This document shows, piece by piece, positions 29,272 to 38,191 of a stretch of 64,000 bases of DNA; the stretch's first letter is position 1, and every line of letters starts with the position of its first letter. Where the stretch lies: the NCBI GenBank assembly GCA_014192625.1, contig BJHM01000001.1, positions 251,725-315,724 of the forward strand, in the 5' to 3' direction. Below the pieces are notes generated by a model that was not told where the DNA came from, did not search any database, and saw only the letters and a list, made by a program, of their open reading frames with translations. Both the position numbers and the translations under genes were made by a program. This DNA is from Planctomycetota bacterium. GTDB lineage: Bacteria > Planctomycetota > UBA1135 > UBA2386.

Positions 29272-30698
29272 CTGTTACGACCCCGACTTTTGCGATCGTA
29301 GGCGCGGTGAATCACGGCAAATCTTCCGTCGTTTCTACGTTGGCTGAAAATGATCAGGTGCGGATCAGTTCTCAACCGGGCGAGACCATCGAGTGCCAGC
29401 GGTTTTATTTGAGCGACCTATTTGTCTTTTACGACACTCCCGGATTTCAAAATGCCAGCGAAGCGCTTCGTGAGTTAACGCATGCTGCGCATGCGCGTGA
29501 TCCCTTGTCGGTGTTTAGCGAGTTCCTTTTGCGTCGGGCGGGCGATGATAAGTTTGCAGCTGAGTGTCTTTTGTTAGGACCGGTGGTTGATGGGGCCGGT
29601 ATCATCTATGTTGTCGATGGCTCAGAGCCGGTACTCGATATTCATATCGCTGAAATGGAGGTCTTGCGTCTGACTGGTCAGCCTCGGCTTGCGATCATTA
29701 ACCGCACGAACGCCGATGATCATGTTCAGGATTGGAAACGCCGGCTAGGCCTCCATTTTAATGCGGTGCGAGAATTTAATGCCCATCAAGCAACTTTTGG
29801 TGACCGGTTAGAGCTGCTCGAAACGCTCGCGGGTATTGAGCAGAGTTGGAAGCCAAAGCTGATGAGCGCGGTTGCGATTTTTCGCGAAGAGTGGAACCAG
29901 CGGCTTTCGGAATGCGCAGAAATAATTGTTTCGCTGCTTGCGTTTGGCCTTACGCACTACGAGGTTGAGGATTCAATTTCACATGTTACGGATGCGCAAC
30001 TTGTTGAACGATTTGTGGTCGCTGTAAAAGACCGCGAAGCTAAGGCGCATCGGGCGATCATCAAACTGTTCGGCCACAATCGGGTGCATGCCGCTGCAGA
30101 TGAAGACCATGTCTTGTTTGCGGAGCTATTTTGCGCCGAAACGTGGCTGATGTTTGGCCTCGATGCTAAGCAGATTGTTGCTGCTGGGGCAGCTGCGGGG
30201 GCTGCAAGCGGCGTATTTTTCGACACCGTCACTGTTGGTCATTCGATTGGCATCCCAACAATAGTTGGCACTCTCGGTGGCGCAATAAGTGGCTATGTAA
30301 TGGGTAAAAAGCAGCCTGAAATAAGCGTAGGCAGGAAACTCTTTGGTCTTCGCATCGGGCGCCGAGCGCGTTCTGTTGGTCCTTCCAAGGCGGCAAATTT
30401 GCCTTGGATTTTTATCGACCGTGCGTTTGGGACTTTCGCTTACGTCATCAACCGGGCCCATGCGCGGCGGGATGAGAAAACCATCAATGGTGCGCGCCTC
30501 CAAAAAGCGATGGAAGCAAACGGTTTTTCTAGTGCTCGCTGGGGCGTTGGCGCTCGCAAACAGTGCGAAGATATTTTTTCGCAAATCAAGCGGCATAAGA
30601 AGTTGCAAGTCGAAGATCGCCAAAGGTTGCGCGAATTGCTCCTTTTACGTCTGGCGGATATCAGCGCAGTAAAAATGTTGATTACATTGGAGGGGTAG
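29268..30698 (+). CDS. GTPase with DUF3482 domain
   Basis: TRAFAC-class GTPase of 476 aa. The G1/Walker A is GAVNHGKSS (residues 10-18), G2 lies near SSQPGETIE, the G3-like element is YDTPGFQ, and INRTNADD stands in place of the usual NKxD G4. The remaining about 280 residues match DUF3482, including a helical region and a Gly/Ala-rich hydrophobic stretch (about 300-345, with GAAAGAASGVFFDTVT and GTLGGAISGYVMG) that could insert in the membrane. It is translationally coupled by a 4-bp overlap to the DUF2868 gene. Function is unknown; the pair suggests a GTP-regulated membrane process. The altered G4 motif may reduce guanine specificity, which is inference. Confidence 0.82.
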   Translation: MTVTTPTFAIVGAVNHGKSSVVSTLAENDQVRISSQPGETIECQRFYLSDLFVFYDTPGFQNASEALRELTHAAHARDPLSVFSEFLLRRAGDDKFAAECLLLGPVVDGAGIIYVVDGSEPVLDIHIAEMEVLRLTGQPRLAIINRTNADDHVQDWKRRLGLHFNAVREFNAHQATFGDRLELLETLAGIEQSWKPKLMSAVAIFREEWNQRLSECAEIIVSLLAFGLTHYEVEDSISHVTDAQLVERFVVAVKDREAKAHRAIIKLFGHNRVHAAADEDHVLFAELFCAETWLMFGLDAKQIVAAGAAAGAASGVFFDTVTVGHSIGIPTIVGTLGGAISGYVMGKKQPEISVGRKLFGLRIGRRARSVGPSKAANLPWIFIDRAFGTFAYVINRAHARRDEKTINGARLQKAMEANGFSSARWGVGARKQCEDIFSQIKRHKKLQVEDRQRLRELLLLRLADISAVKMLITLEG

Positions 30699-31296
30699 CT
30701 CCCTCCTATAAGAAAAAGACCTTCGCTAAGATATTTGACAAACTTTTTTTCCAAACAGGCTTAACAACGTATTTGGTATGGTTCGGTTTTTGATCCACAT
30801 CGATCAAGCCTCTCGCTGACTTAGGCTTTGACTTTTGTGCCTGATCGATTTTTTGTCTGGCGCCTATCGGCGAGCGTGAAGTTTATTACAGATGTTTTTG
30901 TCTTCAATTTGGAAAGCAATATCGCTCTCGATGCAGTCTATTCTGCCGTTTTGCCTGAGAATGATATGAATGGTATCAAGCTTGCTTGTCGCTTTCATCG
31001 TTCGCGACTTCTTCTCCTCCCTGGTTTTTTGTGGGTCTAAAAAATATTTTAGAGAGACTTTGTCGCGAGAATCAAAAAGTCGGTCTTTATGCGCATCGAT
31101 TTTTATGTTGTCCCAGGGTAAAAGGTGCATTTTTGTGCGGCGAACTTGGTGCGGCTGCTTTGATTTTTTCAATACTCTAGATTTTCTTAGTGGTGTCATG
31201 GATCGATTGGCGTTGTTCGCGGCGCAAATAAAATTAGGCTGCTTGCCAGTCAGGCGAGTAGCGTTACCTTGCTTTTTCTGATAGTAAGGAGCCTCA
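30699..31296. other. AT-rich spacer before the cytochrome peroxidase gene
   Basis: Roughly 600 bases of AT-rich sequence. A 6-bp GC hairpin (ggaggg/ccctcc) straddles the stop of the preceding GTPase gene but lacks a T-run. Frames of about 100-150 codons exist on both strands around 30864-31310, but they overlap each other and have low-complexity Lys/Arg or Phe/Ser composition, so none is called. Confidence 0.4.
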
Positions 31297-32970
31297 ATGG
31301 ATGTCACCATTTTCTATCTTTCGCGGCTTGCAATTCCCATCCTTGTGTCTGCGTGTTCGCTCACCGCACTACGCGCCCAAAACCCAGGCGGCCCAGCAGG
31401 CTTGCCACCTTTGATTGTGCCGGTGCAGAACCCGATCACCCAGGCCAAGGCTGCGCTTGGCAAGATTCTGTTTTGGGATGAGCAATTGTCAGCCAATAAC
31501 ACGGTTGCTTGTGGCACTTGCCATCAGCCGAGCAGTGGCGGTGGGGACTCGCGCCGCTCAACGAACCCTGGATTGGATGGATTGCTGGGCACGGCCGATG
31601 ACACTTTTGCCTCGCCAGGAATGCGGCGTAGTGACATTAATAACGAATATTTTCCGGCAGTGGCGTTTGGTCTTTCACCACAGGTTACGAAGCGTACTTC
31701 GCCGAGTTTCCTGCTGGCGGCATGGTTCTCCGACTTGCTTTATGATGGCGCTCCGGGGCAGCAGTTGATTGACCCCTTGACCGGCTTAGTCGTGATCCCC
31801 GCTGGTGCTGCGCTTGAATCGCAAGCCCTGTTGCCGATCCTTAAATTTGATGAGATGGGGCACGATGGTCGCGGGTGGCCCGAGGTGACGGGTAAGCTTG
31901 CCGCTTGCACCCCGCTCGCGCTTGCTACGGCCTTGCCGCCCGATGTGGCTGCCGCGATTGCCGTGAACCCAACATATCCGGGTCTTTTCACGCAGGCCTT
32001 TGGCGATGCGGCTATCACGCCGGTTCGCATCGCCATGGCGCTCGCTACGTATGAGCGCACACTGGTTGCCGACCAGACGCCATGGGATGCATTTGCGCGT
32101 GGGCAGCAAAATGCGTTGACCCAAAATCAGATTGCCGGCATGAACCTGTTCAACGGAACGGCACGCTGCAATCTGTGTCATGTACCTGGGTTGTTCACGG
32201 ATACGCAATTTCGCAACTTAGGAATTCGGCCGATCGCCGAGGATAACGGCCGTCAGGGCGTTAGTGGCAATGTCGCGGATCGTGGCAAGTTTAAGATGCC
32301 GAGCCTGCGCAACGTCGGTTTGCGAGCGGAAGTTTTTCATCCGGGCGGGTTGACCAGTCTTACATTGATCTTGGCTTTTTATGTTGCCGGTGGTGGTAAT
32401 AACCTTGATAATAAGGATTCGTTGTTACAGCCCGTCGTGCTGTCGCAGCAGCAGAGAAACCAGCTGATCGATTTTCTAAGTAATGGCCTTACAGATCCTC
32501 GGGTTGCCGCCGAACAGGCTCCTTTTGATCGGCCTTCGCTTTGGAGCGAGCGCAATCTGATCGGCAATCCTCTATTTGCGTTTGGGACACCCGGCACCGG
32601 CGGCATTGTCCCAGGGATGCTTGCCGAGGTGCCCGCGAATGTTGGCAATGTCGATTTTAAGATTGGCGTTACGAATGCGCTTGGGGGCACGTTTGCGATG
32701 CTTTCGATTGCTCTGCAACGTGCGCCGGTTGGGACTCAAATAAATGGCATACCGGTGCTTACCAATGTGGGGGGCGTAGCTATTTTTATCCATACCGCTC
32801 TTGGCGGTCAGCCGGGTGTAGCCGGTGATGGTTATGGCACGGTGCGCTTCCCGATTCCTAATGCACCGTTTCTTGCAGGCCTGACGGTGTTTGGCGAGTG
32901 GTTCGTTTGGGACTCTGCTGGCGTCGGCGGGGCCGCGAAATCGCGCGGTGTGACCCTGCCGATTTTTTAA
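31297..32970 (+). CDS. Secreted di-heme cytochrome c peroxidase/MauG-like protein with C-terminal domain
   Basis: Exported di-heme protein of 557 aa with a signal peptide (1-28, ending LRAQ). Two heme c sites are seen: CGTCH (72-76) and CNLCH (about 290-294). The lead-in ALGKILFWDEQLSANNTVAC is diagnostic of the bacterial di-heme cytochrome c peroxidase/MauG group (LGkxLFxDxxLS). These proteins reduce H2O2 or oxidise protein residues in the periplasm. The last about 110 residues (from VDFKIGVTNALGG to LPIF) form a beta-sandwich module comparable in layout to the C-termini of the two secreted proteases in this window, which is not part of the core enzyme. It stands alone. Confidence 0.9.
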   Translation: MDVTIFYLSRLAIPILVSACSLTALRAQNPGGPAGLPPLIVPVQNPITQAKAALGKILFWDEQLSANNTVACGTCHQPSSGGGDSRRSTNPGLDGLLGTADDTFASPGMRRSDINNEYFPAVAFGLSPQVTKRTSPSFLLAAWFSDLLYDGAPGQQLIDPLTGLVVIPAGAALESQALLPILKFDEMGHDGRGWPEVTGKLAACTPLALATALPPDVAAAIAVNPTYPGLFTQAFGDAAITPVRIAMALATYERTLVADQTPWDAFARGQQNALTQNQIAGMNLFNGTARCNLCHVPGLFTDTQFRNLGIRPIAEDNGRQGVSGNVADRGKFKMPSLRNVGLRAEVFHPGGLTSLTLILAFYVAGGGNNLDNKDSLLQPVVLSQQQRNQLIDFLSNGLTDPRVAAEQAPFDRPSLWSERNLIGNPLFAFGTPGTGGIVPGMLAEVPANVGNVDFKIGVTNALGGTFAMLSIALQRAPVGTQINGIPVLTNVGGVAIFIHTALGGQPGVAGDGYGTVRFPIPNAPFLAGLTVFGEWFVWDSAGVGGAAKSRGVTLPIF

Positions 32971-33526
32971 CCTTTGCCGCTTTGACATTAGGTTAGTGCA
33001 GGCCCCGGTCGTTTTGCTGCGCCGGCACTTCGTAGCTCGGCGCAACCATCAAAAGTGCCGCTGATTTTCTAGCGCGCTAAAATGTTTTGCTAAAAGTTCG
33101 TTTTCAGACACGGCACTCGGTTTTCGGCTCTGAGTAAAGCCAAGCGAGCAAGCCAAGCGAGCAAAGCCAAGCGAGCAAGCCAAGCGAGCAAAGCCAAGCG
33201 AGCAAGCCAAGTGAGCAAAGCCAAGTGAGCAAGGCCAAGCGAGCAAGGCCGGGTCTCGCATTCCGTGAGCCTGACGTGGATCCACCTCATGCGGCCGCTC
33301 AGGTGCATAAGCGCAAAAGCATGATTGCCGAGCGGGGAGTGTGCAGCGTGTTTTGGCCTAGCTGGCCAAAAGGCTTGCTGGTCTTTGGTCGGGAAAGCTA
33401 GCGCAGCATTGGCTTTGGCGCTGATCTCCCTTGTTACTGTTGCTACACCTACTGCTTTGCCGACAAAGGCCATACGCCGGCGGGATCTGATCACCACCCC
33501 AGTTTGCACGGCGTAGCACCAAAGCG
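32971..33526. other. Spacer carrying a tandem repeat
   Basis: About 556 bases between the di-heme protein and the methyltransferase-glycosyltransferase gene. Apart from the repeat at 33136-33250 it contains no credible gene: the frames on the minus strand are translations of the repeat into alternating Leu-Ala-Cys-Ser-Gly-Phe peptides. Confidence 0.5.
33136..33250. repeat. Tandem repeat of a 13/14-bp unit (gccaagcgagcaa)
   Basis: About eight copies of gccaagcgagca with 1 or 2 trailing A residues run head to tail. Units of 13 and 14 bp alternate, giving a 27-bp higher-order period that keeps frame. Two copies have gtgagc instead of gcgagc, and the last two have aaggcc, so the right edge is diverging. 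The unit differs from the other array (6921-7038) but is almost the same length. Confidence 0.9.
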
Positions 33527-34879
33527 ATGAGCAACTACTACGACGGACTTAACCAAAAGTTGTTGGACGCAGTGCCAAAAACGGCCCGCCGCGTTCTCGA
33601 ACTCGGCTGCGCCAACGGCCGCCTTGGCCGACGCTTCAAGGCGGCGCACCCCGAGGTTCAATGGTATGGCGTGGAGTTGTCAGCCGAAGCTGCCAAGGTT
33701 GCCGCGCAGTATCTAGACCGCGTATTTGTGCTCGACCTGGACCGCGCCGACCTATCTGTGCTGGAGGGTGGTTTTGATGTTATCGTGATCGGCGACCTGC
33801 TTGAGCATCTCACTAATCCAGAGCGGGTGCTGGAAGCGCTCTACGACCTTGCTGCGGCACAAGCGCAGATCGTATGTTGCCTGCCCAATATGGGGCACTT
33901 GTCGGTAATCGAGCGATTGGTGGCTGGCGATATCAGTTACGACGCGATGGGTTTGCTCGACGCTACGCATTTGCGCTTTTATTCCCCGTCGTCCGCGTTC
34001 AAAACCTTTCTCGATGCCGGTTGGTTGCCGCATATGCAGGACCAATATCGTGTCGAGGTGCCAAAGACGCCGTTTGCGACCTGTATCGTCAACGCGGCGG
34101 AAGCGCTTGGCTTGCCTGCAACGACTGCGATGCGCAATCTCGGACTCTATCAGATGATTCTGGTTTGTCAGAAATGGTCGATGGATGCGCTGCGTCGCAC
34201 TGGACCAAGTGCAGCATTTAGTGTGATTGTGCCGGTCAATCGTCCCTGGCAATATGAGCTGAATGTGGCGCGCTCTCCAGGTCTGCGCGAAGTAAACGCC
34301 GAAGTGATTTGTGTGCGAGGCGCCGAGAGTGCTGCTGCTGCTTTTGCAACTGGCGCCAGCAGAGCGAATCACGCGTGGCGAATCATGGTGCATCAGGATG
34401 TGTATTTCCCGACTGGCAGTGGCCTAACGCTCGCAAAGCAACTTGGTTCCTTAGAGCGAATAGGGATGACGGCTGTGCCCGTTGGCTTTGCCGGGGTTGA
34501 ATCTGCCGGTCCTAACACTGTGCGCTATGCTGGAATGGTTGTCGACCGCACCAATCTTTTTTTGCACGGTGTTTCAAGTTGTGCCGCATCGATCGATGAA
34601 TTTGCCGTTGCGATGCACCGCGATTGCGCCGCGCATATCGACGCTACTTTAGGCTGGCACCTTTGGGCGACGGACCTGTGCTTGCAAGCCCGTCATCGCG
34701 AAGGCTGCGACGTGGCGCATATTTTGGCTGTGCCGCTGTTTCACAATTCCACCACGGCCAATGCGCTGCCGGACGCATTTCATTTGAGTGCGCAACGCTT
34801 GCTGGAAAAGCATCCAAACCTGCATCGGATCCCAACCCTGTGCGGAGAAATCACACGCCCTGCCAGTGCAGTTGTTTGA
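33527..34879 (+). CDS. Methyltransferase-glycosyltransferase fusion protein
   Basis: Cytoplasmic protein of 450 aa with two parts. Residues 1-220 are a class I SAM-dependent methyltransferase (motif I VLELGCANGRLG, acidic motif YGVELSAEA, DVIVIGDLLEHL) of the type found in glycan and O-antigen loci. Residues 225-450 resemble a family 2-like glycosyltransferase domain: SVIVPVNRP at its start, HQDVYFPTGSG in place of a classical DxD, and WHLWATDLCLQA in the acceptor region. Such fusions modify surface polysaccharide or glycolipid; no other glycan gene lies beside it. ATG at 33527 is close to the first motif and is accepted. Confidence 0.82.
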   Translation: MSNYYDGLNQKLLDAVPKTARRVLELGCANGRLGRRFKAAHPEVQWYGVELSAEAAKVAAQYLDRVFVLDLDRADLSVLEGGFDVIVIGDLLEHLTNPERVLEALYDLAAAQAQIVCCLPNMGHLSVIERLVAGDISYDAMGLLDATHLRFYSPSSAFKTFLDAGWLPHMQDQYRVEVPKTPFATCIVNAAEALGLPATTAMRNLGLYQMILVCQKWSMDALRRTGPSAAFSVIVPVNRPWQYELNVARSPGLREVNAEVICVRGAESAAAAFATGASRANHAWRIMVHQDVYFPTGSGLTLAKQLGSLERIGMTAVPVGFAGVESAGPNTVRYAGMVVDRTNLFLHGVSSCAASIDEFAVAMHRDCAAHIDATLGWHLWATDLCLQARHREGCDVAHILAVPLFHNSTTANALPDAFHLSAQRLLEKHPNLHRIPTLCGEITRPASAVV

Positions 34880-35140
34880 TCGAACTGAATCCGCACTGAT
34901 ATGCGATTATTGAAGTGCCGCCGCACTGAGCCATTAATTTCGAATCGGCGTTGGCTAATAGCCATCAATATCCACAACCTTGTTGCCAGTATTTTGCGCG
35001 GGACTCGAAAAAAGTCCATTCAGGGCGGCTTGTGGCAAATGGCACCAGAGTGCATTGCAACGCGCGAAAAGTGACCGATTTGAATTCTCGCAAGCACGGC
35101 TGTTGTCGTAGGGGGGGCGAGCGTCCATTATCAGACCAAC

Positions 35141-36334
35141 TTGTCCGGCCTAACCGATTTTCTGCAGCACCTCAACGCCAGTTGCAATGGCGATAACTTT
35201 GTTCGTCTGGTGCTCGCTTCGCCGGTTGATCCGGCGGCAGAAGTGCAGCGCATTCAGGCGCGACTGATCGAGCTAAAAGGCAGTCGCCACTTGTCGTTCA
35301 CGTTGCGAGAGGCGCGGCGCGACACCACCGAGAATATGCCGCTGCCATTAGCTCTGGCGTTTGTCGAGCGGCAGCTGCGCGGCTTGTTCCGTTCGGCGAC
35401 ACTCTCGACTATGGCCGCCGACTGGCAACTGCATTTTGCCGGCGACAAGGGTGGCCGCCTGATCCGTCATCGTGCCAGCGCAAAAGTCGCGCCGCCGCGT
35501 GGCCACGACGAAAAGAAGACTACCTATCTTGGTGAAAGCGCGCTGCCGTGGTTGCGCGCCCTTAGCATCGTTGACGGCAGCGGTCGTGCGCGGCCAAAAC
35601 TGGCCGACAAGCATTCTCAGATCGATCGCTACGTTGAGATTCTTGCCCACCTGGCGCAGGATTGTGGCTGGCAGCGTGGGGGCGGTGGCGAACCACTGCG
35701 CATTGTGGACGTTGGTTGTGGCAAGGGTCACCTGACTTTTGCCGCGTGGCACCTAGGCAAGCATGTGCTCGGGCGCGCAGTTGAGGTGACGGGCGTTGAG
35801 GCGCGCGCCGAGCTCGTCTTAAAAGCGAATATCCTCGCGCGCGAAGTTGCCGGCCCAGAATTGCAGTTTGTGCAGGGCGACATCGAGCATGTTCCACTGC
35901 CAAATATCGACGTATTGGTGGCGCTCCATGCCTGCAACACTGCGACCGATCACGCGATCCGTCGCGGCGTGCAGTCGCGCGCGCGACTGATTGTCGTCGC
36001 CCCCTGTTGTCACCAAGAAGTTCGTCCGCAACTTGCTTCTCCAGAACCGCTTGCAGAAGTTATGCGGCACGGAATTTTGGCGGAGAAGATGGCCGAATGG
36101 GCGACCGACGGGCTGCGCGCGCTGGTGCTGGAATGGGCTGGCTACAGCACCAAAGTGATTGAGTTTGTGAGCAGCGAACATACCGGCAAGAATCTTATGA
36201 TTGCCGGGGTGCGTGGCGAGGCGGTTCCGGAGCCGGAAGCGAAGGCTAAGTTGGGCGCAAAGATCGCTGCGTTCCGTGAGTTCTTTGGCATCCGGCGGCA
36301 TGCCTTAGATGCATTGCTGACAGCAGATGGATGA
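35141..36334 (+). CDS. SAM-dependent methyltransferase (Methyltransf_32-like)
   Basis: Protein of 397 aa. The first about 170 residues form an unrecognised alpha/beta domain. The second half is a Rossmann methyltransferase with motif I IVDVGCGKGHLTFA, the acidic residue in VTGVEARAEL, QFVQGDIE, the motif IV-like VALHACNTATDHAI and a conserved APCCHQE. The LHACN...PCCH pattern belongs to the METTL25/Methyltransf_32 group, whose eukaryotic members act on ribosomal protein, so an RNA or protein substrate is possible. The start is a TTG at 35141, with a G-rich stretch about 24 bp upstream; the true start is uncertain because no in-frame ATG precedes the domain. Confidence 0.8.
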   Translation: MSGLTDFLQHLNASCNGDNFVRLVLASPVDPAAEVQRIQARLIELKGSRHLSFTLREARRDTTENMPLPLALAFVERQLRGLFRSATLSTMAADWQLHFAGDKGGRLIRHRASAKVAPPRGHDEKKTTYLGESALPWLRALSIVDGSGRARPKLADKHSQIDRYVEILAHLAQDCGWQRGGGGEPLRIVDVGCGKGHLTFAAWHLGKHVLGRAVEVTGVEARAELVLKANILAREVAGPELQFVQGDIEHVPLPNIDVLVALHACNTATDHAIRRGVQSRARLIVVAPCCHQEVRPQLASPEPLAEVMRHGILAEKMAEWATDGLRALVLEWAGYSTKVIEFVSSEHTGKNLMIAGVRGEAVPEPEAKAKLGAKIAAFREFFGIRRHALDALLTADG

Positions 36335-37013
36335 GAAGCCCTTTTGTAAAAAAAGCAGCTAGACTGAGTCAAATAAATCAGTGCGACAAAGCGGTTTTTT
36401 AGAGGCGAGAGTAGTAAATGTCGTCAGCCTACAAATAGGCGCCTTATTTGATTTTTTTGTTCCGCGTCTTAGCACGCATAGCTCCACAACTTTCGGGTTC
36501 TGAGTCGAGTGCTTTTGCAATATTAACTTTGCCGCACTCTGGGTTGTCTAACGCTCTTGCTGATTTGTGGCGTTAGCGGCGTTTTGTCCTGTGCGAGGCA
36601 TGAAGCGCCGTTGGCGAAAAGTGCAAACGAGCACGCAAAAAGTAAATGGCGCATCTTTTTAGGTCCGAATGTTCAGATGTGGCAAAAAAATAAGGCCAAC
36701 AGATTGGCTAGTCTATTCACTGCAGTTGTTCTTTCATGTTTCTAAGCAATATTCTTACCAGAGCCGGCTTCATATTTTATTCCATTTGATGGCCGGCCAG
36801 CGCCGCTACCGACGGTCGCAACGCTGGGCATTTGGTCGTTATTCTTCGGTCGCTCATTGGTTCTATTTGGCTGGTTTCCAGTTTGCCGCACATATTATCT
36901 GCGGGCAGGCGGTGGTGACAGAATGCCTAACCTTTCTGCTGGCAGTGCGTGCTTTGGGCCCTTTTTTTGCGCCGCTCGCACTACCTTTCAGGATCTAACA
37001 TCGAGGGCTGTCG
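36335..37013. other. AT-rich spacer before the polyketide synthase
   Basis: About 680 bases without a supported gene. One plus-strand frame (36557-36745) begins like a lipoprotein signal (LLICGVSGVLSC) but has no good start codon and no later domain. A gagg sequence around 37003-37007 is the likely ribosome-binding site of the polyketide synthase gene that follows. Confidence 0.4.
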
Positions 37014-38063
37014 TTGAAGATTGCTTCTGTCTGCACTGCGTTTCCATCGCACTGGTATGAACAACGGACGTTGACGGAGCACTTGGTCCAAGTGTTTGCG
37101 TTGGCACCGCCGATGGCTGATCGGTTGCGTTCGATGCATGCCAATAGTGGGATCGCCGGTCGCTATCTGACTCTGCCGCTCGATGCGTATGGCCGCCTCG
37201 GCGATTTCACCAGCGCGAATGCTGCTTGGTTGCAGGGCGCGCTCGACCTCGGTGAACGCAGTTGTCGCGCAGCGCTTTTGCAGGCCGGAGTTCGCGCTGA
37301 TGAAGTGGACACCATCATTTTTTCGACGGTGACGGGGCTCGCTAGTCCTTCCGTTGACGCGCGCTTGGTGACGCGGCTCGGGCTGCGGCCCGATGTAAAA
37401 CGGGTGCCGTTATTTGGTCTAGGCTGCGTAGCTGGTGCGGCTGCGGTCGCGCGCGCTGCGGACTTTTTGCGTGGGAGCCCGACTGGGGTTGCCTTGGTGC
37501 TTACGGTCGAACTTTGCTCGCTAACGCTGCAGCCAACGGATCGTTCCGTTGCCAACCTGATCAGTGTGGGCTTGTTTGGCGACGGTGCCGCGGCTGCGGT
37601 TGTGGTTGGCAATAAGCATGCGGCGACTGGTCCTTCGATCATTGCCACGCGTTCGGTGTTCTACCCAGACACCGAACAGGTGATGGGGTGGGACATCGGC
37701 GCGCATGGGTTTCGTATTGTGCTGTCTGCTGAAGTTCCGACTGTTGCCCGTGAGCGAGTGCCGATCGACGTCGACGCGTTCCTGGCAACGCAGCAACTGA
37801 CGCGGCGCGACATCAAGCGTTGGATAGCGCACCCTGGTGGACCAAAGGTGCTAGCGGCGCTGCAAGACGGTCTCGGCTTGCAGCGCGATGACTTGCGCTG
37901 CAGCTGGGAGTCGCTTTCGCGTGCCGGCAATCTATCGAGCGCTTCGGTGCTGATGATCCTCGAAGCCACGCTGCGCACCAATCCCGGGGCGCGTGGGGAT
38001 CGCGGTGTGATGTTGGCGATGGGGCCAGGTTTCTGCAGTGAGTATTTGCTGCTGCAGTGGTGA
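37014..38063 (+). CDS. Type III polyketide synthase
   Basis: Chalcone/stilbene synthase superfamily enzyme of 349 aa that condenses malonyl-CoA units on an acyl-CoA starter to give alkylpyrones or alkylresorcinols. The catalytic triad is Cys138 (FGLGCVAGAAA), His273 (WIAHPGGPKVL) and Asn306 (SRAGNLSSASV), all in the usual spacing. GDGAAAAVVVG and the C-terminal MGPGFCSEYLLLQW also match. The start is TTG at 37014, six bases after a gagg element; there is no ATG that keeps the N-terminal beta strand. No methyltransferase, oxidase or export gene lies in an operon with it, so the product is undetermined. Bacterial relatives often make long-chain phenolic lipids. Confidence 0.93.
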   Translation: MKIASVCTAFPSHWYEQRTLTEHLVQVFALAPPMADRLRSMHANSGIAGRYLTLPLDAYGRLGDFTSANAAWLQGALDLGERSCRAALLQAGVRADEVDTIIFSTVTGLASPSVDARLVTRLGLRPDVKRVPLFGLGCVAGAAAVARAADFLRGSPTGVALVLTVELCSLTLQPTDRSVANLISVGLFGDGAAAAVVVGNKHAATGPSIIATRSVFYPDTEQVMGWDIGAHGFRIVLSAEVPTVARERVPIDVDAFLATQQLTRRDIKRWIAHPGGPKVLAALQDGLGLQRDDLRCSWESLSRAGNLSSASVLMILEATLRTNPGARGDRGVMLAMGPGFCSEYLLLQW

Positions 38064-38191
38064 GGAGTTGTTCACTAACCGCTGGCAGCTATCGTTGATC
38101 CGCCGAAATTTGTAGCCCCTCACGCCGCACAGCCAGCCCCGTATCAAGGACACGACTGGGCCGGTCCTTTTGCAGCCTGACGGTCGCTGCT

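Noticed and set aside
30660-30706. Terminator at the end of the DUF3482 GTPase gene
   Set aside because: The ggaggg/ccctcc stem is short and followed by an A-rich, not T-rich, stretch on the plus strand.
33049-33509. Frames that read the second tandem repeat as Leu-Ala-Cys-Ser-Gly-Phe peptides
   Set aside because: The repetition is a consequence of the DNA period; no start signal or domain was found.
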